Positions 1 to 4,749 of a stretch of DNA of 5,070 bases are shown piece after piece. The stretch is taken from the NCBI GenBank assembly GCA_023420795.1, contig JAEZVM010000276.1:1-5070 (forward strand). Direction: 5' to 3'. Both the position numbers and the translations under genes were made by a program. Numbering within the stretch: the stretch's first letter is position 1; each line of letters starts with the position of its first letter. The notes under the pieces are model-generated. The model was not told the DNA's origin. It ran no database searches and saw nothing but the letters and a program-made list of their open reading frames with translations. The stretch comes from Pseudomonadota bacterium (GTDB lineage Bacteria > Pseudomonadota > Gammaproteobacteria > Burkholderiales > Burkholderiaceae_D).

Positions 1-877
1 CCAGCGCCGGAAAGTAGTTGGCCGCGCGCAGCGGCTTGCCGGTTTCGCGCTGCCAGGTTTCGCGGAACAGTTTCTGGAATTCCGCGACGGCCGGCCCTTC
101 GATCTGCATGTGCGTGTCGCGCCAGGCAGCGTGCTTCGTGTCCGGCGGATCCGGCTGGCGGCGACCGCTGCGCAGCACGGAACTGGAGCTCCTGCCATAG
201 ACCCGGCTGATGTTGACGCCGCCGGTGAACGCGACGCGCCCGTCCACCACCAGTATCTTGCGGTGGTCGCGCTGGTTGATTTCCCAGTCGCCCCACGCCT
301 GCAGCGGATTGACCGGATGGTATTCGAGCACCGCGATACCGGCCTTGCGCATGCGGTCGAAGAATTCGCGCGGCGTGCTGAGTCCGCCGACGCTGTCGTA
401 AATCAGGTTCACGATCACGCCGGACGCGCTTTTCTCGATCAGCAGCTCGGCCAGCCGGTTGCCGACTTCGTCGGCTTCGAAGATATAGGTTTCCAGGTTG
501 ATGTGATCGCGCGCCTCGCGCACCGCATCCATCATCGCGCGCATCGTGGCGGGGCCGTCGTCGAGCAGTGTGACCTTGTTGCCGGCGACCAGAGGCTGAC
601 CGCTGATCGCTTCCTCGGCGGCGATGTGCTTCGTGAGAATGTCGGTCGGCCCCGCGCGCCTGGCCATGCGTTCGAGCAGCGCCTGCGCCTTCGCGTCCGG
701 CAGTTCGCCGCGCGCGCTGACGATGGTCGGATCGCCGTGCCCGATGCGGCCGCGTTCGCTGAGGCGGCTGACGTCGGGCAGGCTCGCGCAGCCGGCTAGC
801 ATGCTGAAAATGAAAAGGGCGGTGCAATCACGCAGGATGCGCTGTACGACTCCGGCTGTTGTCCATGACCGTTTCAT
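1..877 (-). CDS. Phospholipase D / cardiolipin synthase-like lipoprotein (3' end cut off by window edge)
   Basis: A phospholipase D superfamily protein, probably acting on phospholipids at the cell envelope by phosphatidyl transfer or phosphodiester hydrolysis. The frame is open from ATG at 877 to the left edge, giving 292 residues without a stop. The N-terminus has basic residues, a hydrophobic stretch (about residues 19-28) and the lipobox LAGC with the lipidated Cys at residue 30, so a membrane-anchored lipoprotein is predicted. The first catalytic HxKxxxxD motif is at residues 205-212 (His205, Lys207, Asp212), followed by the usual GGVN. A typical PLD linker (RDTHMQIEGPAV) follows near residue 260. 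Members of this family normally carry a second HKD motif, which would lie outside the window. Start choice: a GAGAG stretch lies about 8 bases upstream and no in-frame ATG, GTG or TTG was found above it. It is divergent from the DUF429 gene across 107 bases. Family assignment is firm; the exact substrate (cardiolipin synthase or another PLD activity) is not. Confidence 0.93.
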   Translation of the reverse strand, partial: MKRSWTTAGVVQRILRDCTALFIFSMLAGCASLPDVSRLSERGRIGHGDPTIVSARGELPDAKAQALLERMARRAGPTDILTKHIAAEEAISGQPLVAGNKVTLLDDGPATMRAMMDAVREARDHINLETYIFEADEVGNRLAELLIEKSASGVIVNLIYDSVGGLSTPREFFDRMRKAGIAVLEYHPVNPLQAWGDWEINQRDHRKILVVDGRVAFTGGVNISRVYGRSSSSVLRSGRRQPDPPDTKHAAWRDTHMQIEGPAVAEFQKLFRETWQRETGKPLRAANYFPAL

Positions 878-984
878 TGCGGCGCTCTCGTTCTTGGAAT
901 TCTGGGCGATCCCGATGCCTTGACCATTGGACCTGTTTTTCTGCCGGATAATTCCCTGAAATAAAACCTGCGCATCATCCGCAC

Positions 985-1812
985 ATGAACATGCATATCG
1001 TCGGCGTCGATTTCACTTCCGCTCCGCGACGCGCCAAGCCGATCACGGTCGCCCACGGCCGGCTCGCGGGCGATCTGCTGCGCATCGAGCGCATCGAAAG
1101 CCATGCCGGCTGGGACTCGTATGAAACGTGGCTGGCACAGCCCGGCCCGTGGATCGGTGCCTTCGATTTTCCGTTCGGCCTGTCGCGCGAGCTGGTCGAA
1201 CATCTCGGCTGGCCGCAGACCTGGGCCAGTCTGGTCGAGCATTGCGCGGCGCTGCCGCGGGCGGAATTGCGAACCATCTTCAAGGCGTTCTGCGATGCGC
1301 GCCCTATCGGCAACAAGTTTGCGCATCGCGCCACCGACCGGCCAGCCGGTTCCAGCCCGTCGATGAAATGGGTGAATCCGCCGGTTGCCTACATGTTCCA
1401 TGAAGGCACGCAGCGGCTGCTGCGCGCCGGCGTCACGGTCTTCGGCCTGCATCCGGGCGATCCGCAACGCATCGCTCTGGAAGGCTATCCGGGACTGGTG
1501 GCGCGCGCCGTCACGCGCGCGTCATACAAGAGCGACGAGCGCGCGAAGCAGACACCGGAACGGCGCACCGCGCGTGAGCTGATCGTCGAGGCGCTGGAAC
1601 AGGGCAGGCATCCGCTGGGCGTCAGGCTGCAGCTCGATGCCGTGCTGCGCCGGCATGTGCTCGACGACGGCACTGCCGACTGGCTGGATGCGGTGCTGTG
1701 CGCGGTGGCTGCCGCTTGGGCGGCGCAGCGTCCGCATTACGGCTTGCCGAGCGTGCTCGATCCGGTGGAGGGATGGACCGCCGGCGCGGCACATGATGAA
1801 TTGGGGGATTGA
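985..1812 (+). CDS. DUF429 family protein, predicted RNase H-like fold
   Basis: A 275-residue protein with the hallmarks of DUF429, a family predicted to have an RNase H-like nuclease fold and with no settled biological role. Seen in the sequence: the N-terminal strand with VGVDFTSAP (Asp9), a second acidic strand GAFDFPFG (Asp61), an EGYPG motif (Glu167), and a late helix WLDAVLCAVAAAW with Asp235. These acidic residues sit where RNase H-like proteins place metal-binding carboxylates, which is an inference from pattern and not a proven active site. The middle (residues 100-135) is rich in Lys, Arg and His and could contact nucleic acid. There is no signal peptide or membrane segment, so it is probably cytoplasmic. 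Two in-frame ATGs (985 and 991) are possible; neither has a clear Shine-Dalgarno sequence. It stands alone: a divergent PLD gene lies on the left and a convergent small gene on the right, with a hairpin just after the stop. Confidence 0.88.
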   Translation: MNMHIVGVDFTSAPRRAKPITVAHGRLAGDLLRIERIESHAGWDSYETWLAQPGPWIGAFDFPFGLSRELVEHLGWPQTWASLVEHCAALPRAELRTIFKAFCDARPIGNKFAHRATDRPAGSSPSMKWVNPPVAYMFHEGTQRLLRAGVTVFGLHPGDPQRIALEGYPGLVARAVTRASYKSDERAKQTPERRTARELIVEALEQGRHPLGVRLQLDAVLRRHVLDDGTADWLDAVLCAVAAAWAAQRPHYGLPSVLDPVEGWTAGAAHDELGD

Positions 1813-1821
1813 TCAAATATG

Positions 1822-1860
1822 CCTTCCCCCGTGATGGGGGAAGGAGCGCACGCCATTTTT
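1822..1860 (+). terminator. Strong hairpin after the DUF429 gene, probable terminator
   Basis: A perfect 9-bp stem (CCTTCCCCC at 1822-1830 and GGGGGAAGG at 1836-1844) with a 5-base loop begins 9 bases after the DUF429 stop codon. A run of five T lies at 1856-1860, which is 11 bases beyond the stem instead of directly after it, so this is not a textbook intrinsic terminator. It sits between two convergent genes and the stem reads equally on both strands, so it could stop or stabilise transcripts from either side. Confidence 0.6.
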
Positions 1861-1896
1861 CTGCTCTTGTTCGCGATTGCTTGAATAAGGATAAAC

Positions 1897-1919
1897 GGCT
1901 GCCGCGCAAAACGGCCGCC
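1897..1919 (-). terminator. Imperfect hairpin after the small acidic gene, possible terminator
   Basis: GGCTGCCG (1897-1904) pairs with CGGCCGCC (1912-1919) with one mismatch and a 7-base loop. It lies 9 bases past the stop codon of the minus-strand gene. Read on the minus strand, the stem is followed only by GTTTAT, so the uridine tract is weak. It is better supported by position than by sequence. Confidence 0.3.
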
Positions 1920-1928
1920 ATGAAAAAG

Positions 1929-2180
1929 TCATACGACCGGGCCGATCGAGATCTTGTTGTGCACGCTGGAGATCGCGTATCCCTTTGCGTTGATCTGCTC
2001 AAGCGCGTCGTCGGCCGACAGGCCCAGCACCGGCTCGTTGTTCGGGTCGAGATCGACATTGTTCTCGGCCGTTTCCCAGTCGATGTTGGTCGCTTCATGA
2101 GGAATCGGTTTCCCCTCGGGCACCGCCAGATATGAATAAAGGCCTTCCTGCTCGGGGCGTTTATACACGTCAACTTTCAT
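1929..2180 (-). CDS. Small acidic conserved protein (DUF6139-like), function unknown
   Basis: An 83-residue protein with no known function. It resembles, from memory, the short betaproteobacterial family DUF6139, recognised by the N-terminal pattern MKVDVYKRPE, then YSYLAVPEGKPIP, and a C-terminal KGYAISS segment. The family name is tentative. It has 14 Asp/Glu against 6 Lys/Arg, one Trp (residue 35) and no Cys. It has no signal peptide or membrane segment, so it should be a soluble cytoplasmic protein. A central acidic, Asn-rich stretch (residues 33-50) looks flexible, and residues 55-66 look like an amphipathic helix. The start is well fixed by AAGGAGG at 2185-2191, the best ribosome site in the window. 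It is transcribed alone: convergent with DUF429 and divergent from the hydrolase. The leader contains alternative hairpins, described separately. That it is a real gene is likely from the ribosome site and recognisable family pattern. Confidence 0.85.
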   Translation of the reverse strand: MKVDVYKRPEQEGLYSYLAVPEGKPIPHEATNIDWETAENNVDLDPNNEPVLGLSADDALEQINAKGYAISSVHNKISIGPVV

Positions 2181-2184
2181 GCTT

Positions 2185-2191
2185 CCTCCTT
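2185..2191 (-). promoter_or_regulatory. Perfect Shine-Dalgarno sequence of the small acidic gene
   Basis: On the minus strand AAGGAGG stands 4 bases before the ATG at 2180. It is a full match to the anti-Shine-Dalgarno sequence and fixes this start. The other genes in the window have weak or no recognisable sites, so this small protein may be translated at a higher level. Confidence 0.85.
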
Positions 2192-2197
2192 ACAAAA

Positions 2198-2241
2198 CGG
2201 TGTCTGCGATTGACCTTTGGACACCGCAAAGGTTGCGCGTG
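2198..2241 (-). promoter_or_regulatory. Overlapping, mutually exclusive hairpins in the leader of the small acidic gene
   Basis: Two stems share bases. Stem A pairs CGGTGTC (2198-2204) with GACACCG (2220-2226): 7 perfect pairs with a 15-base loop. On the minus strand it is followed by TTTTGT and then the ribosome site. Stem B pairs CACCGCAA (2222-2229) with TTGCGcGTG (2233-2241): 8 pairs with one bulged C and a 3-base loop. Both use 2222-2226, so only one can form at a time. In a leftward transcript B would be made first and A second, next to the ribosome site. This is the layout of an attenuator or translational switch. Function is inferred from structure only, and no promoter was identified upstream. 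Confidence 0.35.
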
Positions 2242-2279
2242 ATGGAAAAAACAATCGCTTTCTCTTTTCGCATTGCTTT

Positions 2280-2304
2280 GCTTGCCGTACCTGCAACGAC
2301 AAGC
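2280..2304 (-). promoter_or_regulatory. Further stem-loop upstream of the small acidic gene
   Basis: GCTTGCCG (2280-2287) faces CGACAAGC (2297-2304) across a 9-base loop. On the plus strand one position is a C-A mismatch. In minus-strand RNA the same position is a G-U wobble, so all 8 pairs form. That asymmetry fits an RNA structure in a leftward leader transcript, but it could be chance. Confidence 0.25.
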
Positions 2305-2368
2305 GGTCAACGCTTTCCACAGACACACATTTCCCTGAAAAAACCTTTCCGAGTTGCATAAACGCGTA

Positions 2369-2397
2369 TTGAAGCGTGGAAACCCACTCTTTAGAAT
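2369..2397 (+). promoter_or_regulatory. Sigma70-like promoter of the alpha/beta hydrolase gene
   Basis: A -35-like TTGAAG (2369-2374) and a -10-like TAGAAT (2392-2397) are separated by exactly 17 bases. They match the consensus at 4 of 6 and 5 of 6 positions. The start of transcription would fall near 2404, leaving a leader of about 90 bases before the ATG at 2493. A short inverted repeat CCCA (2383-2386) / TGGG (2397-2400) brackets the -10 box and might be an operator half-site pair, but it is too short to call. Confidence 0.5.
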
Positions 2398-2492
2398 GGG
2401 CAACGTTGCGCTACGCCAAGAGAGACCGCGAAGCGTGATCCGGCGGTTCGCCATGCGGGCCGATGTGTTTGCAATTCGACGTGGATCGGAAT

Positions 2493-3725
2493 ATGTCAGG
2501 AATTTTTGACCATAAGGGAAACGCGAAGAAGTGGACCGCCGTGCTCGGTGTTTTCGCTCTCGCAGCAGCATTTTTCACAAGCGCTTCTTCCGCGCAGGCA
2601 GCAGTACTCGATACTGCGCTCAACGAGCAGGTCGTAATGATGCCGGCGATGTCCGCCGGAAAACCGGTGGAACTGGAAACCACCATCTTCAAGCCGCCCG
2701 GTAACGGCCCGTTCCCGCTGGTGATCATGAATCACGGCAAGGCCCTTGGTAATCCGCGCTCGCAGAACCGCGACCGCTTCCTCGTGATCAGCAGGGAATT
2801 CGTCAAGCGCGGCTATGCAGTCGCGGTCCCGATGCGCAGCGGCTTTTCCAAATCGACCGGCGATTACGTGGACCCCGGCTGCAACATGACCACCCATGGC
2901 CAGTTGCAGGCAGATGATCTGCAGGGTGCGCTCGAATACCTGCGTATGCAGGCATGGGTCGATCCGGAACGCATCATCGTCGCCGGCCAGTCGTATGGCG
3001 GCCTGACCGCGCTGGCGTTCGGCACCCGCCAGTTCCCCGGCGTCAAAGGCCTGATCAACTTTGCAGGCGGCCTGAAGATGCACGGCGGCAGTTGCCAGTG
3101 GGAGGCATCGCTGGAGCAGGCCTTCGCCAGCTACGGTGCGAAGACGCCGCTGCCGAGCCTCTGGTTCTATGGCGAAAACGACCATCACTTCGGCCCGGCA
3201 CTGGCGACGCGTTTGCATCACGCCTATGTGCGGGCAGGCGGCGCGGCGAGGCTGGTCGCCTACGGCCCGTTCAAGAAGGATGCGCACGGCATGAGCGGCA
3301 GCCGCGACGGCGTCAAGATCTGGTGGCCGGAAACAGAACGATTCCTGCAGTCGCTCGGCATGCCGACCGAAACCGTCTATGCGCTCAATGATGGCGTCAA
3401 GGTTCCGGAAACGATATACGCTGCGCTCGACAACGTCGAAGCGATTCCGTACCTGCGCGACCGGGGCCGCGAGCAGTATCGCGTGTTCCTCGAAAAATCC
3501 ACGCCGCGCGCCTTCGCGGTATCGCCGAGCGGCGCCTGGAGCTGGGCGGAGGATGGCGACGATCCGGAACGGCAGGCGCTCAACGACTGCCAGAAGCACA
3601 GCAGCGCGCCATGCCGGCTGTATGCGGTGGACAATAATGTGGTCTGGGTCGATGACCAGCAGCCTGTCACCGCCACGGCCGCTGCGCCCGGCAACCCAAG
3701 CACTTCCGCACTTACCGGTCCGTAA
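2493..3725 (+). CDS. Exported alpha/beta hydrolase (dienelactone-hydrolase-like) with cysteine-paired C-terminal tail
   Basis: A secreted or periplasmic serine hydrolase of the alpha/beta fold, 410 residues from the ATG at 2493. A signal peptide is clear: basic KGNAKKW, a hydrophobic core (about residues 15-30) and a cleavage site after AQA (residue 36). The catalytic parts are all visible: an oxyanion HG motif (residues 81-82), the nucleophile elbow GQSYGG with Ser167, the acid Asp230 in YGENDHH, and His265 in KDAHG. This matches dienelactone hydrolase or esterase/peptidase-like enzymes; the substrate cannot be told. Residues 298-410 lie beyond the hydrolase core. They hold a motif PRAFAVSPSGAWSWA (338-352) and a Cys366/Cys374 pair before LYAVDNNVVWV, then a Pro/Ala/Thr-rich end. 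Cys130 and Cys201 may form another disulphide. An upstream in-frame ATG at 2463 would add ten residues including rare codons (TGT, TTG) and an overlong n-region, so 2493 is preferred. Neither start has a strong ribosome site. It is a single gene with its own promoter. Confidence 0.88.
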   Translation: MSGIFDHKGNAKKWTAVLGVFALAAAFFTSASSAQAAVLDTALNEQVVMMPAMSAGKPVELETTIFKPPGNGPFPLVIMNHGKALGNPRSQNRDRFLVISREFVKRGYAVAVPMRSGFSKSTGDYVDPGCNMTTHGQLQADDLQGALEYLRMQAWVDPERIIVAGQSYGGLTALAFGTRQFPGVKGLINFAGGLKMHGGSCQWEASLEQAFASYGAKTPLPSLWFYGENDHHFGPALATRLHHAYVRAGGAARLVAYGPFKKDAHGMSGSRDGVKIWWPETERFLQSLGMPTETVYALNDGVKVPETIYAALDNVEAIPYLRDRGREQYRVFLEKSTPRAFAVSPSGAWSWAEDGDDPERQALNDCQKHSSAPCRLYAVDNNVVWVDDQQPVTATAAAPGNPSTSALTGP

Positions 3726-3734
3726 TTACCGGTC
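3712..3734. repeat. Short direct repeat TTACCGGTC across the hydrolase stop codon
   Basis: TTACCGGTC occurs at 3712-3720 and again at 3726-3734, with the TAA stop (3723-3725) between the copies. Each copy contains the palindrome ACCGGT, so the two can also fold into a 6-bp stem with an 8-base loop. It lies in the 20-base gap between convergent genes and may act weakly as a transcript end, but no T-run follows on the plus strand. It could also be a small local duplication. Confidence 0.4.
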
Positions 3735-3745
3735 GCGCCTGACGT

Positions 3746-4078
3746 TCAGTGCGCGGATGTCTTCGAAAAGAGATTAATCACAAGCACGCCGGCGACGATC
3801 AGCGCAATGCCGATGATCGCGCCGGTATCCAGCGCCTGCCGGTACAGGAACCAGGCGACTACCGAAACCAGCGCCAGTCCCACGCCCGACCAGACCGCAT
3901 AGGCGACGCCGAGCGGTATCGCGCGCAGCGCTAGCGAAAGGCAATAGAAGGACAGCGCGTAACCGGCCACCGTCAGCATCGACGGCAACGGCCGGGTGAA
4001 TCCTTCCGCTGCCTTGAGGGCGGAGGTGGCGATGACTTCGGAAAAGATGGCGACGGACAGATAGAGCCAGTGGATCAT
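3746..4078 (-). CDS. emrE: Small multidrug resistance (SMR) efflux protein, EmrE/Qac type
   Basis: A four-helix inner-membrane proton-coupled antiporter that exports cationic lipophilic compounds such as quaternary ammonium biocides and dyes. It works as an antiparallel dimer. It is 110 residues, the length of E. coli EmrE, and aligns with it from memory without gaps. The key residues are at the same numbers: Glu14 (proton and drug binding), Tyr40, Tyr60 and Trp63, with the AYAVWSGVG signature in helix 3 and the G90...AG97V98 dimer motif in helix 4. Helices are at about 4-21, 33-52, 58-76 and 87-105. The Qac-type residues (EGFTRPLPS, WSGVG) favour a multidrug exporter over a guanidinium exporter (Gdx/SugE), though substrate range is inferred. 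ATG at 4078 has only a weak GAGAG upstream. It is divergent from tag, and the hydrolase gene ends 20 bases beyond its stop on the opposite strand. Confidence 0.95.
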   Translation of the reverse strand: MIHWLYLSVAIFSEVIATSALKAAEGFTRPLPSMLTVAGYALSFYCLSLALRAIPLGVAYAVWSGVGLALVSVVAWFLYRQALDTGAIIGIALIVAGVLVINLFSKTSAH

Positions 4079-4136
4079 TGCTTTTCGCTCTCAGTGGATT
4101 GGTGGCTGCGAGTCTAACTGCCCATGTGGTAAAAAT

Positions 4137-4167
4137 GGAAGCTATCGCCGACTCAAATAGCTTATCC
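4137..4167. promoter_or_regulatory. Inverted repeat between emrE and tag, abutting the likely tag start
   Basis: AAGCTAT (4139-4145) and ATAGCTT (4157-4163) form a perfect 7-bp inverted repeat with an 11-base spacer. GGA (4137-4139) and TCC (4165-4167) can extend the pairing if TA at 4163-4164 is bulged. The outer arm ends directly at the ATG at 4168. It lies in the divergent gap, so it could be an operator for a regulator of either gene, or an RNA hairpin over the tag start. If tag starts at 4135 instead, the repeat is coding. Confidence 0.35.
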
Positions 4168-4749
4168 ATGACACCGACCCGCTGCACCTGGGCCAATCCG
4201 GCCAACCCGCTCTATCTTGCCTACCATGACGAGGAATGGGGTGTGCCCTGCCATGACGAGACGCGGCTGTTTGAAATGCTCAATCTGGAAGGCGCACAGG
4301 CTGGCCTGAGCTGGGAAACGGTGCTGAACAAGCGCGAGAACTACCGGACCGCATTCGATAACTGGGACGCGGAAAAGATCGCCCGCTACGATGCGGCCAA
4401 GGTCGCGCAACTGCTCGCCAATCCCGGCATCATCCGCAACCGGCTCAAGATCGCAGCGACGATCAACAATGCGCAGGCCTACCTGCGGCTGCGCGAGGAG
4501 GCTGGCGGCCTTGCTCCCTTCCTGTGGACCTATGTCGATGGCAAGCCGCTGCAGAATGCATGGGCTTCTGCCATCCCGGCCACCACGCCCTTGTCGGACC
4601 GCATCTCGAAAGATCTGTCGAAACGCGGCTTCAAGTTCGTCGGCTCCACCATCATCTATGCGTACATGCAGGCGATCGGCATGGTGAACGACCATCGCGT
4701 TGATTGCTTCCGGCATGCGCCGCTGAACGGTGGCACGCCGTCAGACTGA
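4168..4749 (+). CDS. tag: DNA-3-methyladenine glycosylase I
   Basis: Removes 3-methyladenine from alkylated DNA, the first step of base excision repair; constitutive in E. coli. At 193 residues it is close to the 187 of E. coli Tag. The helix-hairpin-helix-fold glycosylase signature is intact: Tyr19, Glu41 in the LEGAQAGLSW motif (equivalent to Glu38 of E. coli, base recognition) and Trp49. The zinc ligands Cys6, His20, His176 and Cys180 match Cys4, His17, His175 and Cys179 of the E. coli enzyme. KRENYR, GIIRNRLKI and KRGFKFVGSTI are also typical. Start choice: ATG 4168 puts the zinc Cys at residue 6, as expected. An in-frame ATG at 4135 would add 11 residues and a TTG at 4078 would add 30, neither typical of the family. 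No start has a good ribosome site, so 4168 is preferred but not certain. It is divergent from emrE and its TGA abuts the stop of the next gene. Confidence 0.95.
   Translation: MTPTRCTWANPANPLYLAYHDEEWGVPCHDETRLFEMLNLEGAQAGLSWETVLNKRENYRTAFDNWDAEKIARYDAAKVAQLLANPGIIRNRLKIAATINNAQAYLRLREEAGGLAPFLWTYVDGKPLQNAWASAIPATTPLSDRISKDLSKRGFKFVGSTIIYAYMQAIGMVNDHRVDCFRHAPLNGGTPSD

Larger units (their letters stand above)
2181..2492. other. AT-richer divergent intergenic region
   Basis: This gap of about 310 bases separates the starts of the small acidic gene (leftward) and the hydrolase (rightward). It is visibly poorer in G+C than the genes around it, with A and T runs near 2245-2270 and 2338-2345. It contains the ribosome site and leader hairpins of the leftward gene and a sigma70-like promoter for the rightward gene. 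Short open frames of about 60 codons exist on both strands but lack ribosome sites and use codons unlike the neighbours, so I treat the region as non-coding. Confidence 0.65.

Noticed and set aside
110..799. Long plus-strand open frame of 229 codons opposite the PLD gene
   Set aside because: It is an antisense shadow: the minus strand encodes a clear PLD protein with lipobox and HKD motif, and the plus-strand translation is Ala/Arg-rich without recognisable motifs.
920..952. Promoter for the DUF429 gene: TTGACC (920-925) with GATAAT (947-952)
   Set aside because: The boxes are good individually but 21 bases apart, too far for sigma70. The alternative -35 TTGGAC (927-932) is only 14 bases away. 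Not called.
874..1467. Minus-strand open frame of 197 codons over the PLD start and DUF429 gene
   Set aside because: It overlaps two better supported genes and shows no domain or ribosome site.
2177..2359. Minus-strand 60-codon frame whose TGA overlaps the ATG of the small acidic gene (ATGA)
   Set aside because: The overlap looks like translational coupling, but there is no ribosome site before its ATG, codon use (TTG, TTT, AGA) is unlike the neighbours, and the frame runs through the structured leader. It was considered as a leader peptide and judged unlikely.
2463..2492. Upstream ATG adding ten residues to the hydrolase
   Set aside because: The extra residues use rare codons and lengthen the signal-peptide n-region beyond what is usual. 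It remains possible because neither start has a good ribosome site.
2496..3599. Minus-strand open frame of 367 codons within the hydrolase gene
   Set aside because: It lies antisense to a complete hydrolase with catalytic triad; the product has the Arg/Ala/His-rich composition typical of GC-rich antisense frames.
4078..4167. Extended N-terminus of Tag from a TTG at 4078 or ATG at 4135
   Set aside because: The TTG overlaps the emrE start codon, and both extensions place the zinc-binding Cys far from the N-terminus, unlike E. coli Tag. No ribosome site supports either.
4162..4716. Minus-strand open frame of 184 codons opposite tag
   Set aside because: It is an antisense shadow of a gene with all Tag catalytic and zinc-binding residues.
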